A model generated the notes under the pieces. The model was not told the DNA's origin and ran no database searches. It saw only the letters and a program-made list of their open reading frames with translations. 64,000 nucleotides of DNA from Rhodospirillales bacterium (GTDB lineage Bacteria > Pseudomonadota > Alphaproteobacteria > Rhodospirillales > Shumkoniaceae): positions 248,001 to 312,000 of the forward strand of contig JAHDSF010000006.1 in NCBI GenBank assembly GCA_018432935.1, in the 5' to 3' direction. A program made the position numbers and the translations under genes. Within the stretch, counting starts at the first letter, position 1. Each line of letters begins with the position of its first letter. This document shows, one piece after another, positions 18,414-27,146 of this stretch.

Positions 18414-19133
18414 TCAGCCCGTGCAGCGAACGGTTTCGCCGTGGCGCTCGCAGTCGGCTGCGGCAAGATCGATGAATGTCGCGGCGACCGACTCCGGCGG
18501 CTTTACCGTCGCCGGATCCTCGCCGGGATAGGCGGCGGCCCGCATCCGGGTGCGGGTGCGCGCGGGATCGACCAGGTTGACGCGAACCGGGGTTCTGGCG
18601 ACTTCGGCCGCGTAGGTGAGGACCAGCATTTCGAGCGCCGCCTTGCTGACCGCATAGGGGCCCCAGTAGGGGCGCGGCGCAGCCGCCGCTCCGGAGGTGA
18701 CGAAGATGGCGCGCCCGGCAGGCGAGGCGCGCAACAGGGGATCGCAAGCGCGGATCAGGTGCCAGTTGGCGGTCAGGTTGACCGCGATCACCTCGTCCCA
18801 GCCGTCGGGGGTGATGCTGTGGGCCAGCGGCCCCATGGCACCCAGCACGCCGGCGTTGCCGACCAGGATGTCAAGCCGTTGCCAGCGTTCGGCGATCGCT
18901 GCCGCCATGCGGTCTATCAGGCCCGGCTCGCGGAGGTCGCCGGGGACCAGGGTCGCGTTGCCGCCGGCGCCGCGGACGGCGTCGTCCAACTCCTCAAGCG
19001 CCGCCTGCGAGCGCCCGGCGCAGACCACATGCGCCCCTTCGGCCGCGAAGCGCAAGGCCACCGCGCGGCCGATACCTCGCGAAGCCCCGGTGATCAGGGC
19101 GACGCGCTCGGCGAGCCGGCGGGGCTCAGCCAC
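18414..19133 (-). CDS. Short-chain dehydrogenase/reductase (purF-linked)
   Basis: A 239-residue classical SDR: nucleotide loop TGASRGIGRAVALRF at residues 14-28, NAGVLG, the Ser of FVTSGAAAAP, and the Y-x3-K pair in PYWGPYAVSKAALEML. No ATG fits; the GTG at 19133 overlaps the purF stop by 8 bp and places the protein at normal family length, which implies translational coupling. SDR genes follow purF in many alphaproteobacteria. The substrate is unknown. The gene ends 5 bp from the convergent kinase stop. Confidence 0.82.
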   Translation of the reverse strand: MAEPRRLAERVALITGASRGIGRAVALRFAAEGAHVVCAGRSQAALEELDDAVRGAGGNATLVPGDLREPGLIDRMAAAIAERWQRLDILVGNAGVLGAMGPLAHSITPDGWDEVIAVNLTANWHLIRACDPLLRASPAGRAIFVTSGAAAAPRPYWGPYAVSKAALEMLVLTYAAEVARTPVRVNLVDPARTRTRMRAAAYPGEDPATVKPPESVAATFIDLAAADCERHGETVRCTG

Positions 19134-20580
19134 GCTCGGCGAGCAGCGAGAGCTGCTCTGGCACCGGCCCGCCTTCCTGGTCGGTGAGGCGGATCGGGTA
19201 GTCGCCGGTGAAGCAGGCGTCGCAGTATTGCGGCTGCGCCGGATCACGCACCGTCTCGCCGACCGCGCGATAGAGCCCGGCGATCGAGATGTAGGCCAGC
19301 GAATCGACACCGACGATGCGGCGGATCTCCTCGACGTCGTGCCTGGCGGCAAGCAGCTTCTCGCGCTTCGGTGTGTCGATGCCGTAGAAGCACGAATGGG
19401 TGGTGGGCGGGCTCGATATGCGCATGTGCACCTCGGTCGCGCCGGCGCGCCGGACCATCTCGACGATCTTGGTCGAGGTGGTGCCGCGCACGATCGAATC
19501 ATCGACCAGGATGACGCGCTTGCCCTTCAGGCACGATGGGTTGGCATTGTGCTTCAGCTTGACGCCAAGGTGGCGGATCTGCTCGGTCGGCTCGATGAAG
19601 GTGCGGCCGACGTAGTGGTTGCGGATGATGCCGAGTTCGAACGGGATCCTTGCCTCCTCGGCGTAGCCCATGGCGGCTGGAACGCCGGAGTCGGGGACCG
19701 GGATGACCATGTCGGCGGAGACGTGGCTCTCGCGCGCGAGCTCGGCGCCGATCCGCTTGCGCACCGAGTAGACGTCGCGGTTCTGGATCAGCGCGTCGGG
19801 GCGCGAGAAGTAGATGTACTCGAAGATGCAGAACCGCTGCGGCACCTTGCGGAACGGCTTGATGCTGTGCACGCCGTCGCCGTCGACGACCACGATCTCA
19901 CCCGGTTCCACCTCGCGCACGAACTGGGCACCGATGATGTCGAGAGCGTAGGTCTCGGAGGCGAAGATATGCATCTTGTCGCCGAGCCGGCCCAGCACCA
20001 GCGGCCGCACTCCGAGGGGGTCGCGCACGCCGATCAGCTTCGAGCGGGTGAGCGCCACCAGCGAATAGGCTCCTTCGACCTGGCTCAGGGCGTCGATCAT
20101 CCGCTCGACGACGGTCGAGCACGAACTGATGGCGATCAGCTGGACGATGATCTCGGTGTCGCTTGTCGACTGGAACAGGCAACCCCGCTTCACCAGCGCC
20201 TTGCGGATGGTGTAGGCGTTGGTGAGGTTGCCGTTGTGGGCGATCGCCAGGCCGCCGAACTCGAAATCCGCGAACAGCGGCTGCACGTTGCGCAGCACGG
20301 TGTCGCCGGTGGTCGAATAGCGGACGTGCCCGATGGCGCGCGAGCCCGGCAGGTTCTTGATCACCGGTTCGTTGCCGAAGTTGTCGCCGACGTGGCCGAG
20401 GGCGCGGTGGCTGTGGAAGTGCTCGCCGTCGTAGCTGACGATCCCTGCCGCTTCCTGGCCCCGGTGCTGCAGGGCGTGGAGCCCCAGGGCGGTGTGCGCC
20501 GCCGCCTCGTCGTGGCCGTAGATCCCGAAGATTCCGCACTCTTCGTGAAGCTTGTCGTCGTCGAACGGATTGGTGATCAC
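19126..20580 (-). CDS. purF: Amidophosphoribosyltransferase
   Basis: A 484-residue enzyme that makes 5-phosphoribosylamine from PRPP and glutamine, the first step of purine synthesis. The N-terminal glutaminase domain has Cys15 (in EECGIFGIYG), which becomes the N-terminal nucleophile after propeptide removal, and the family HALQHRGQEAAGI stretch. The C-terminal domain has the PRPP motif VILVDDSIVRGTT and the cysteines of an Fe-S cluster type enzyme (CFYGIDTP, CDACFTGDYP). The GTG start at 20580 follows a strong GAGGAG. Operon with cvpA 17 bp upstream. Confidence 0.95.
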   Translation of the reverse strand: MITNPFDDDKLHEECGIFGIYGHDEAAAHTALGLHALQHRGQEAAGIVSYDGEHFHSHRALGHVGDNFGNEPVIKNLPGSRAIGHVRYSTTGDTVLRNVQPLFADFEFGGLAIAHNGNLTNAYTIRKALVKRGCLFQSTSDTEIIVQLIAISSCSTVVERMIDALSQVEGAYSLVALTRSKLIGVRDPLGVRPLVLGRLGDKMHIFASETYALDIIGAQFVREVEPGEIVVVDGDGVHSIKPFRKVPQRFCIFEYIYFSRPDALIQNRDVYSVRKRIGAELARESHVSADMVIPVPDSGVPAAMGYAEEARIPFELGIIRNHYVGRTFIEPTEQIRHLGVKLKHNANPSCLKGKRVILVDDSIVRGTTSTKIVEMVRRAGATEVHMRISSPPTTHSCFYGIDTPKREKLLAARHDVEEIRRIVGVDSLAYISIAGLYRAVGETVRDPAQPQYCDACFTGDYPIRLTDQEGGPVPEQLSLLAERG

Positions 20581-20597
20581 GGGACTCCTCGGAAAAG

Positions 20598-21269
20598 CTA
20601 TTGAGCGCCTTCGATGAGGCGCTCCAACCCCTGCCGCTGCCGGCGATCGTAGCCCGGCTCTTCGCGGGCGGCGCCCGATTCGGCCGCCGGCCGGACCAGC
20701 TCGCGCAACAGCCGCTCGGCCTCCGCAGCCGACCGCGCCCGCTCCTTGGCCTCGTCGGCGGCGGTCGAGGCGCGCTCCTGCACTCCGCCCGGCACCGCAT
20801 CCCGCAATCGGTCGGCGCCGACGACGATCAACGGCATGCTGCGCGCCGTCAGCATCCATTCCGGCTGTTCGGCCGGCGCCCAGAACCAGGAGACCCCAAT
20901 ATAGGCGAGGCAGACCAGGAATGCACCCCGCACGATACCGAACACGAAGCCCAGCGAGCGGTCGACCACGTTGAGCGCGCTTTCCTGGACCTGCCGCGAG
21001 ATGGCCCGCGTCAGCAGCGACAGCACGATCATGACGGCGACGAAAACGACGGCGCCGGCCGCGACGTCGGCTGCCAGCTCGACCGGGATCAACTGGCGGG
21101 CATAGGGACGCACATGGGGGAAGCCGTAGATGGTGGCCAGGATCGCTCCCACCCATCCCCCGATCGCCAGCAGTTCGTGCACCAGGCCGCGCATGTAGGC
21201 GAGAAAGCCCGACACGACGAGGACAACAATCACGCCGATGTCGAGCATGTTGAGAGGGAGGTTACTCAT
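20598..21269 (-). CDS. cvpA: CvpA family membrane protein
   Basis: A 223-residue protein with four N-terminal transmembrane helices, beginning LNMLDIGVIVVLVVSGFLAYMRG and containing GGWVGAILATIYGFP and NVVDRSLGFVFGIVRGAF, the conserved CvpA pattern. The last about 80 residues are a charged, probably coiled-coil cytoplasmic tail. CvpA supports envelope homeostasis and, in E. coli, colicin V export; its molecular function is unsettled. The order radA-cvpA-purF is conserved in alphaproteobacteria. The gene overlaps the end of radA by 8 bp. Confidence 0.9.
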   Translation of the reverse strand: MSNLPLNMLDIGVIVVLVVSGFLAYMRGLVHELLAIGGWVGAILATIYGFPHVRPYARQLIPVELAADVAAGAVVFVAVMIVLSLLTRAISRQVQESALNVVDRSLGFVFGIVRGAFLVCLAYIGVSWFWAPAEQPEWMLTARSMPLIVVGADRLRDAVPGGVQERASTAADEAKERARSAAEAERLLRELVRPAAESGAAREEPGYDRRQRQGLERLIEGAQ

Positions 21270-22689
21270 GACGGCTTCCGGGATCGCGTTCGAGCGCGCC
21301 TGCGGCGGCGCGTCCTATGGAAGGCTGGCGAAAAAGACTCAATAATTCGTTCAGATGGGCGATCTCGACCACTTCGATGCCGCTCGGACCGTTGCGCCGC
21401 TCGCCGCCGCCGCGACGCGGAGGTGCGATGGCGCGGCCGAAGCCGAGCTTGGCCGCTTCCTTGAGGCGGATGTCGAGGTGGGAGACCGGCCGCACCTCTC
21501 CCGACAGTCCGATCTCACCGAACACGATCGTGCCCGACGGCACCGGTACCCCGCCGGCAGCCGAGGCAAGCGCCGCGGCGACGGCAAGATCCGCTGCCGG
21601 CTCGCCAACTTTCAGCCCGCCTGCGACGTTGAGGTAGACGTCCATGCCCGACAGCGCCAACCCGCAGCGCGCCTCCAGCACCGCCATCACCATCGCCAGC
21701 CGGCCGGAATCCCATCCCACGACGGCGCGGCGCGGCGTGCCCAGCGGCGAGGGGGCGAGCAGGGACTGGATCTCGACCAGCAACGGCCGCGAGCCCTCGA
21801 TTCCGGCGAACACGCAGGCGCCGCTGATCTGGCCCTGACGCTCGCCCAGAAACAGGGCGGACGGGTTGGCGACCTCGACCAGCCCGCGGTCGGTCATTTC
21901 GAAGACGCCGATCTCGTCGGTCGGACCGAAACGGTTCTTGACCGTGCGCAGGATGCGGAACTGGTGGTTCCGCTCGCCCTCGAAGTACAGCACGGTGTCG
22001 ACCATGTGCTCGAGCACGCGGGGGCCGGCGATCAGGCCCTCCTTGGTGACGTGGCCGACCATCAGCACCGAGAAGCCGCGCCGCTTGGCCGAGCGGATCA
22101 ACTCCTGGGCCGAGGCGCGGACCTGGGCCACCGTTCCCGGCGCCGAATCGATGGCGTCAATGTACATGGTCTGAATCGAATCGACGACTACCACCTCGGG
22201 CGCGTCGGCATCCTCGAGGGTGGCGACGATATCCCGCACCGAGGTGGCAGCGGCGAGTCGCACCGGGGCTTTCGACAAGCCCAGCCGGTCGGCTCTCAGC
22301 CGGAGCTGCTCGATCGCCTCCTCGCCCGAGATGTAGGCGCAAGCGCAGCTGGTGGAGAGGGCGGCAGCCACCTGCAGCAGCACGGTCGATTTGCCGATTC
22401 CCGGATCGCCGCCAACCAGCACCGCCGAGCCGGGCACCAGCCCGCCGCCACAGACGCGGTCGAATTCGGCGATGCCCGAGGCCTTGCGCGGCGGCCGCCC
22501 GCCCGATCCTTCCAGCCCGACGAAGGCGATGCGGTGCCCCTTGGCCCCCTTCAGGCCCTTGGGGACTGCAGCCGGGACCGGCTCTTCGGCCAGGCTGTTC
22601 CAGGCTCCGCAAGCATCGCAACGGCCGCTCCACTTGGGGTGGCTGGTTCCACACTCCTGGCAGACGAAGTGAACACCGGTGCGCGCCAA
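21262..22689 (-). CDS. radA: DNA repair protein RadA (Sms)
   Basis: A 475-residue RecA-like ATPase that promotes branch migration during recombinational repair. It has an N-terminal C4 zinc finger (Cys10, Cys13, Cys24, Cys27), a Walker A GGDPGIGKST, the RadA-specific KNRFGPTDEIGVF motif and a C-terminal Lon-like domain (GGLKVGEPAADLAVAAALASA). The start is a TTG at 22689 behind GGGGGAC; no ATG fits the family N-terminus, and the zinc finger begins nine residues later. The final 8 bp overlap cvpA. Confidence 0.95.
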   Translation of the reverse strand: MARTGVHFVCQECGTSHPKWSGRCDACGAWNSLAEEPVPAAVPKGLKGAKGHRIAFVGLEGSGGRPPRKASGIAEFDRVCGGGLVPGSAVLVGGDPGIGKSTVLLQVAAALSTSCACAYISGEEAIEQLRLRADRLGLSKAPVRLAAATSVRDIVATLEDADAPEVVVVDSIQTMYIDAIDSAPGTVAQVRASAQELIRSAKRRGFSVLMVGHVTKEGLIAGPRVLEHMVDTVLYFEGERNHQFRILRTVKNRFGPTDEIGVFEMTDRGLVEVANPSALFLGERQGQISGACVFAGIEGSRPLLVEIQSLLAPSPLGTPRRAVVGWDSGRLAMVMAVLEARCGLALSGMDVYLNVAGGLKVGEPAADLAVAAALASAAGGVPVPSGTIVFGEIGLSGEVRPVSHLDIRLKEAAKLGFGRAIAPPRRGGGERRNGPSGIEVVEIAHLNELLSLFRQPSIGRAAAGALERDPGSRHE

Positions 22690-22776
22690 GAAAGTCCCCC
22701 GTTTCCAGCGCGAGGTTTACGGCAGCGCGGGCCGGCGCACAAGAGGCGCCGCATCAGCGGCCCAGGCCGCAGACGA

Positions 22777-22986
22777 TCAGCGCGGGGGGGCCTGGTGCAA
22801 CTGCCGTTCGACCAGGGACAGCACGCGGTAGGTCAGGTCGAGTGTGCGCATCTCGCTTGGGCTCTGGAGCTGGCGGATCCGCTCGTTCAGCCACTCGATC
22901 GCCCCCGGGCCGCGCCGGTCAAGCAGGTCGCGCGCCGACTGTTCGAGGATCTCGTCGATGTCTTGACGGCGGAACACGCGGTTCAT
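22777..22986 (-). CDS. Small charged protein upstream of radA
   Basis: A 69-residue protein of no recognised family: MNRVFRRQDIDEILEQSARD, then a helix-rich segment ending VLSLVERQLHQAPPR. The frame stays open to an upstream ATG at 23058 (93 residues). That version would begin inside a perfect hairpin and would add a stretch with C-x2-C that could be fortuitous, so 22986 is preferred, although its ribosome-binding site is weak. It is 87 bp ahead of radA and may lead that operon. Function unknown. Confidence 0.5.
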   Translation of the reverse strand: MNRVFRRQDIDEILEQSARDLLDRRGPGAIEWLNERIRQLQSPSEMRTLDLTYRVLSLVERQLHQAPPR

Positions 22987-23052
22987 GGCACACCACTGCT
23001 CATGGGGGCACGACGCACAGCCTTGGTATGATACCGATCTGCATAACAGTGT

Positions 23053-23072
23053 CATCACCCGAATGGGTGATG
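23053..23072. terminator. Hairpin downstream of cfa
   Basis: CATCACCC (23053-23060), loop GAAT and GGGTGATG (23065-23072) form a perfect 8-bp stem 26 bp after the cfa stop. On the minus strand it is not followed by a run of T, so it may be a weak or Rho-assisted terminator. It also overlaps the longest possible start of the small gene at 22777. Confidence 0.4.
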
Positions 23073-23098
23073 TGCGACGTTCCCCGAACCGTCCGGGC

Positions 23099-24331
23099 TC
23101 AAGCGGCCCGGTGCGCCGCCTCGCGCTGCCAGGAGCGTTCGAGGTCGGCGATGTAATCGCGGGTCAGCGGCGCCGCGTCCTGTCGCTTGACGAGCTGGAC
23201 CTGGAATACGCAGTTGCGCAGATAGCGGAAGGCGATCTCGCTGGCCCCGAGGTAGAACTCCCACATCCGACAGAACCGCTCGTCGTAGATGGCGGCCGCT
23301 TCGGCCCAGTGGTCGAGGAACCGGCCGCGCCAGTGGCGCAAGGTCTGCGCATAGTGCAGGCGCAGCACCTCGACGTCGGCGATCCAAAGCCCCGCCCTCT
23401 CGACCGCCTGCACCACCTCCGAAAGGGCCGGAATATAGCCGCCCGGAAAGATGTACTTGCGGATCCAGGGATTGGTGGTGCCGGGGCCTTCCATACGGCC
23501 GATGGTATGAAGCAGCGCGACCCCGTTGTCGGCCAGCAGGGTGCGGATCTTGTTGAAGAAGGTGTCGTACTGGTAGACGCCGACATGCTCGAACATGCCG
23601 ATCGACACGATGCGGTCGAAGGTGCCTTGCTGCTGGCGATAGTCGCGCAGATCGAACTGAAGGCGCGGCCCCAGGTGCGCGGGCGCGGCCCGGGCCCGGG
23701 CGTACTCCACCTGCTCGGACGACAGCGTCACGCCGACGACGTCGGCCTTGAGGTCGCGCGCCAGGTAAAGCCCGAGGCCGCCCCAGCCGCAGCCGATGTC
23801 CAGCACCTTCTGTCCGGGCTGGATCCGCAGCTTGGCGGCAATGTGCTGCTTCTTCAGTTCCTGCGACTGCTCGAGAGTCTCCTCCCCGGTCGGGAAGTAG
23901 GCGCACGAGTACTGCCGGTCCTTGTCCAGGAACAGACCGTAGAACTGGCTGGAAAGGTCGTAGTGGTGGGCGACGTTCCGGCGCGCGCGGCCGATCGGGT
24001 TGTATTGCTGCAGGAACCGGAATGCACGGTCCCAGCGCATGCGGAGCCTGCTCAGTCCGTTGGGGCCGAGCCGCTCCAGGTTGCGGCCGAAGAAGTCGAG
24101 AAGATCATAGATCCGGGCGCCGTTCTCGACGGTCATGCGGCCGTCCATGTAGGCCTCGCCAAGGCACAGCGTCGGGTTCAAGAAGATAGCCCGTGCCACG
24201 GCGGGGTCGTGAAACCGGATGGTCACCTCCGGTCCCGGTTCTCCCTCGAAGACGTGGACGCGCCCATCGGCATCGACCACGTTCAACCGCCCGGTCACGA
24301 CGAGGCGGTCAAGCAGTCTCGCCAACAACAT
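23099..24331 (-). CDS. cfa: Cyclopropane-fatty-acyl-phospholipid synthase
   Basis: A 410-residue SAM-dependent methyltransferase that adds a methylene bridge to unsaturated acyl chains of membrane phospholipids. The N-terminal lipid-binding part has the family segment LNPTLCLGEAYMDGRMTVE. The catalytic part contains NVAHHYDLSSQFYGLFLD, the SAM site VLDIGCGWGGLGLYLA, SIGMFEHVG and a C-terminal WEFYLGASEIAFRY. It has its own promoter (24421-24450) and a palindrome over the start site, so it is a single-gene transcript. Confidence 0.92.
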   Translation of the reverse strand: MLLARLLDRLVVTGRLNVVDADGRVHVFEGEPGPEVTIRFHDPAVARAIFLNPTLCLGEAYMDGRMTVENGARIYDLLDFFGRNLERLGPNGLSRLRMRWDRAFRFLQQYNPIGRARRNVAHHYDLSSQFYGLFLDKDRQYSCAYFPTGEETLEQSQELKKQHIAAKLRIQPGQKVLDIGCGWGGLGLYLARDLKADVVGVTLSSEQVEYARARAAPAHLGPRLQFDLRDYRQQQGTFDRIVSIGMFEHVGVYQYDTFFNKIRTLLADNGVALLHTIGRMEGPGTTNPWIRKYIFPGGYIPALSEVVQAVERAGLWIADVEVLRLHYAQTLRHWRGRFLDHWAEAAAIYDERFCRMWEFYLGASEIAFRYLRNCVFQVQLVKRQDAAPLTRDYIADLERSWQREAAHRAA

Positions 24332-24409
24332 CTTGCACCCCGTCTGGTTCGAACAGGGACGTTTACGCGGCCCTACGCCTTAACGGGTCCGGTTGTGTAC
24401 CCCCGGTTC

Positions 24410-24450
24410 TAGTCTCCAAGACTATATGGCGATACCCCCGCTGGGTGCAA
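24410..24450 (-). promoter_or_regulatory. Predicted cfa promoter with overlapping operator-like palindrome
   Basis: On the minus strand TTGCAC (24450-24445) and TATAGT (24426-24421) are 18 bp apart, giving a start near 24414 and a leader of about 80 nt. A perfect inverted repeat TAGTC-TTGGA-GACTA spans 24410-24424, over the -10 and start site, where a repressor would block initiation. The regulator is unknown. Confidence 0.55.
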
Positions 24451-24510
24451 CCTGGACGTCCCTCCCGCGCCGTCATGACCGCAATCGGCGCGTCCGGACG
24501 GCAGAAAGGG

Positions 24511-24549
24511 CGCAAAAACAAGGGCCCTCTCCCGGGCGGGAGAGGGCCC
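24511..24549 (-). terminator. Intrinsic terminator of the rpsF-rplI operon
   Basis: A perfect 13-bp stem made of GGGCCCTCTCCCG (24522-24534) and its complement (24537-24549) has a two-base loop. Read on the minus strand it is followed by TTGTTTTTGC. It stands 41 bp after the rplI stop and is the clearest Rho-independent terminator in the window. Confidence 0.9.
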
Positions 24550-24590
24550 CTCGCACAGCAACGCGGGTTTCCCCGCGCGAACTCGAATCG

Positions 24591-25202
24591 TCAGGCCTGC
24601 TGGTCCTCTTCAGGCTCCTCGGCGGCCGCCACCTCGGCAGGATCGGGAGCTTCCTGCGCGGCCTGTTCGGCCGCCGCCGCCGCCTCTTCGGCCTCGCGGC
24701 GCTCCTCCTCGGCGGCAATCACCGCATGGCCGGTCTTGGCCTGGATCTCCGCCTCCTCCTCGGAGCGCGCCACGTTGATGCGCACCTGCAGCGACACCTC
24801 CGGATGCAGGTCGAGGCGGATGTCGTAGAGACCGAGTGCCTTGATCGGCGTGTCCAGGCGGACCTGACGGCGCTCGGTGGTGAATCCGGCGTCGGTGACC
24901 GCCTGGGCGATGTCGCGGCTGTTGACCGAGCCGTAAAGCTGACCGGCATCGCCGGCCTGGCGGATGAGTACCACCGACAGGCCCTGCATCTTTCCGGCCA
25001 CCTGCTCGGCCTCCTGACGCCGCTCGAGGTTCGCAACCTCAAGCTGGGAGCGCTGCGATTCGAACCGCTTGCGGTTCTCCTCGGTGGCGCGCAAGGCCTT
25101 CTTCTGGGGCAGCAAGAAGTTGCGAGCGAAGCCGGGCTTGACCTTCACGACGTCGCCCATCTGGCCGAGACGCTCGATACGTTCCAACAAGATCACTTCC
25201 AT
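24591..25202 (-). CDS. rplI: 50S ribosomal protein L9
   Basis: A 203-residue L9. The N-terminal domain [29 protein letters not shown] is the rRNA-binding part, followed by the connecting helix ([14 protein letters not shown]) and the C-terminal domain ([29 protein letters not shown]). About 50 extra C-terminal residues rich in Glu and Ala follow, a lineage-specific extension. The ATG at 25202 gives the standard N-terminus; the longer frame to 25895 is a shadow of the DUF2232 gene. It lies 2 bp after that gene and ends the operon. Confidence 0.95.
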   Translation of the reverse strand: MEVILLERIERLGQMGDVVKVKPGFARNFLLPQKKALRATEENRKRFESQRSQLEVANLERRQEAEQVAGKMQGLSVVLIRQAGDAGQLYGSVNSRDIAQAVTDAGFTTERRQVRLDTPIKALGLYDIRLDLHPEVSLQVRINVARSEEEAEIQAKTGHAVIAAEEERREAEEAAAAAEQAAQEAPDPAEVAAAEEPEEDQQA

Positions 25203-25204
25203 GG

Positions 25205-26164
25205 TCAGTTCTCCTGGGTGCCCGGCGGCCCGGCGAGACGCCGCCGCAGCCCGGCCCATTGTTCGATCATGCCAATGCCGGCGACGGCGAAGACCGCCCA
25301 GCCGGAAACCACAAGGACGAAGTAGAAGACGGCGAGGATCGCTCCCGGCCACGGCGTGCGCTGCACCGCCACGTGGACGACGGCAAGGCCGAGGAACAGG
25401 AACGGGACGGCAAGGACGACGAGCGCGTTGCGCGCCACGTAGTCCGTGTCCCCTCCGGACACCAGAGCCACCGCAGCGGTGCCGACGAAGGCCCACGACA
25501 GCCATTCCGGCAGCCGCAGGTCGCGCAGACGCTCGCTCGGGCGGACATTGCGTCCCGCTCTGGTCAGGATGGCCTGGGCCACCATCCCGTTGACCGCCAG
25601 CATGAAGACCCACAAGGCGATGACCAGCCCCGGGAAGAGCGGAGTCACCGCCTGGACCACCGCCTGCACCTGTTCCTGGCTCAGGTTCGGGGCCATCACC
25701 TGGAGGACCTGGTCGAGGTACGCCCCGACCTCGGTCCTGAGGAGCGCCCCTTCGTTCCACGACAGCAGCGCTATGGCAAGCAGGCAGACGGTTCCGAACG
25801 CCGACAGGACTGCCAGCGCCCAGCCCGGCGAGCGCCAGTGGACGGAGCCGTCCGGGGCCGTCACCGATCGCAGGGCTGCCCGGATCGCCAGCCAAGCCGG
25901 CAGGGCGTTGACAAGGAGGAACCCCGCGGCGGTCAGCATGCCGCCCCCAGACGTCATGGTCGCTCCGACCAACCCTGCCAGAAGCGACCCGGAAACGCCG
26001 CCGACCGCCCCATACGTGCTGCCCAGGCCAAGTCCGACCAGGAACAGCGGCAGGGGGGCCACATAGCCGAGAACGAGACCGAACGCCGAACCTCCCATGA
26101 AGCTCAGGGAGAGCATGGCGCTCGCGCTCCCGCCGCCAAGGGCGATGAGGGCTAGTCTGTTCAT
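25205..26164 (-). CDS. DUF2232 (YybS-like) membrane protein
   Basis: A 319-residue integral membrane protein with about eight hydrophobic helices, starting [21 protein letters not shown] gene of this DUF2232/YybS family is regularly found between rpsR and rplI in alphaproteobacteria and, as yybS, near rplI in firmicutes, so the call rests on both topology and position. Its biochemical role is not known. It begins 50 bp after rpsR and ends 2 bp before rplI. Confidence 0.75.
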   Translation of the reverse strand: MNRLALIALGGGSASAMLSLSFMGGSAFGLVLGYVAPLPLFLVGLGLGSTYGAVGGVSGSLLAGLVGATMTSGGGMLTAAGFLLVNALPAWLAIRAALRSVTAPDGSVHWRSPGWALAVLSAFGTVCLLAIALLSWNEGALLRTEVGAYLDQVLQVMAPNLSQEQVQAVVQAVTPLFPGLVIALWVFMLAVNGMVAQAILTRAGRNVRPSERLRDLRLPEWLSWAFVGTAAVALVSGGDTDYVARNALVVLAVPFLFLGLAVVHVAVQRTPWPGAILAVFYFVLVVSGWAVFAVAGIGMIEQWAGLRRRLAGPPGTQEN

Positions 26165-26214
26165 CGGCCGGTCGTATCCGATCCTGCCGCCGCGGCCGGG
26201 GCCGCAGCGCGCCT

Positions 26215-26487
26215 CTACTTCAATACGTACGGCAGAAGGGCGAGGAACCGGGCCCGCTTGATGGCGCGGGCAAGTTCACGCTGCTTCTTGGCCGAAACCG
26301 CAGTGATGCGGCTCGGCACCATCTTGCCGCGCTCGGAAACGTAGCGCTGCAAGAGACCGATATCCTTGTAGTCGATCTTGGGCGCGTTCTTGCCCGAGAA
26401 GGGGCAAGACTTGCGACGCCGCATGAACGGCCTGCGGCCGCCGCCGCCCTGCCGGGCATCGCCCTCGCTGGTCTCGATCTCGGCCAT
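26215..26487 (-). CDS. rpsR: 30S ribosomal protein S18
   Basis: A 90-residue S18: a basic N-terminus ([19 protein letters not shown]), then the conserved core [40 protein letters not shown] and [11 protein letters not shown]. It pairs with S6 on the platform of the 30S subunit. The ATG at 26487 shares one base with the rpsF stop (TGATG), so translation of the S6-S18 partners is coupled; an adjacent GTG one codon earlier is the alternative start. Confidence 0.96.
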   Translation of the reverse strand: MAEIETSEGDARQGGGGRRPFMRRRKSCPFSGKNAPKIDYKDIGLLQRYVSERGKMVPSRITAVSAKKQRELARAIKRARFLALLPYVLK

Positions 26488-26936
26488 CACTCGACTCCTT
26501 CCCGCGATTCCCGCGGCTCGCGTGGTTCCCGCGGCTCCCGTGCTTCACGATCCCGGTAGCCACCCCCACCTTCAAAACCTTCGGAACGACGGCGCGGACG
26601 ACCCCGGTCGCCGCCGCGGCTCTGGGTCATCGCCGAAGGGCCTGCCTCGAGTTCCTCGACGCGGACCGTCAGGCAGCGCAGCACGTCCTCGTGGAGGCGC
26701 ATCTGACGCTCCATCTCCTGGACCGCTGCCGACGGGGCATCGAGGTTGAACAGGGTGTAGTGGCCCTTGCGGTTCTTCTTGATGCGGAAGGAGAGATTGC
26801 GGAGACCCCAGTATTCCGTCTTGGCGACGTTGCCGCCGTTGTCGGTGACGACCTTGGCGAACTGCTCGTTCAAGGCCTCCGCCTGGGGTACGGAAAGATC
26901 CTGGCGTGCAATGTACACGCACTCGTAAAACGCCAT
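26487..26936 (-). CDS. rpsF: 30S ribosomal protein S6
   Basis: A 149-residue S6: [40 protein letters not shown] and [19 protein letters not shown] give the ferredoxin-like fold. The last about 45 residues are a low-complexity basic/acidic tail with a tandem REP motif ([15 protein letters not shown]), longer than the E. coli tail that is glutamylated. First gene of the rpsF-rpsR-DUF2232-rplI operon, with a promoter at 27020-27047. Confidence 0.95.
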   Translation of the reverse strand: MAFYECVYIARQDLSVPQAEALNEQFAKVVTDNGGNVAKTEYWGLRNLSFRIKKNRKGHYTLFNLDAPSAAVQEMERQMRLHEDVLRCLTVRVEELEAGPSAMTQSRGGDRGRPRRRSEGFEGGGGYRDREAREPREPREPRESREGVE

Positions 26937-26970
26937 GTTTTCGTCTCCATATGGCTTTTCTCAACCCCAG

Positions 26971-26990
26971 GGCATACCCGGGGTATAGCC
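26971..26990 (-). promoter_or_regulatory. rpsF leader hairpin, S6:S18-type autoregulation candidate
   Basis: In the rpsF 5' leader the minus strand reads GGCTATACC-CCG-GGTATGCC, a stem with one bulged T and a CCG trinucleotide at its apex. Published S6:S18 leader motifs present a CCG to the protein pair, mimicking its 16S site. This hairpin is about 35 nt upstream of the rpsF start. Equivalence to that motif is inference. Confidence 0.4.
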
Positions 26991-27019
26991 GGGCCGATCC
27001 CGGCACGGAGAAGCGGCGC

Positions 27020-27047
27020 ACTATACACGAAAGGCGCGGCGGTGCAA
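27020..27047 (-). promoter_or_regulatory. Predicted promoter of the rpsF operon
   Basis: On the minus strand TTGCAC (27047-27042) and TATAGT (27025-27020) are separated by 16 bp. The -10 matches five of six consensus bases. The start site would be about 75 nt upstream of rpsF, leaving room for the leader hairpin. Confidence 0.7.
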
Positions 27048-27146
27048 GCGAGAGCCCAGCGGTTTCCGAACTCGGACAAAGAGATCGGACGGCGGCAACC
27101 CAGGAGAGACCCTTTCCCCGTCCCTCGAGGCCAAGCCGGAGGGCAA

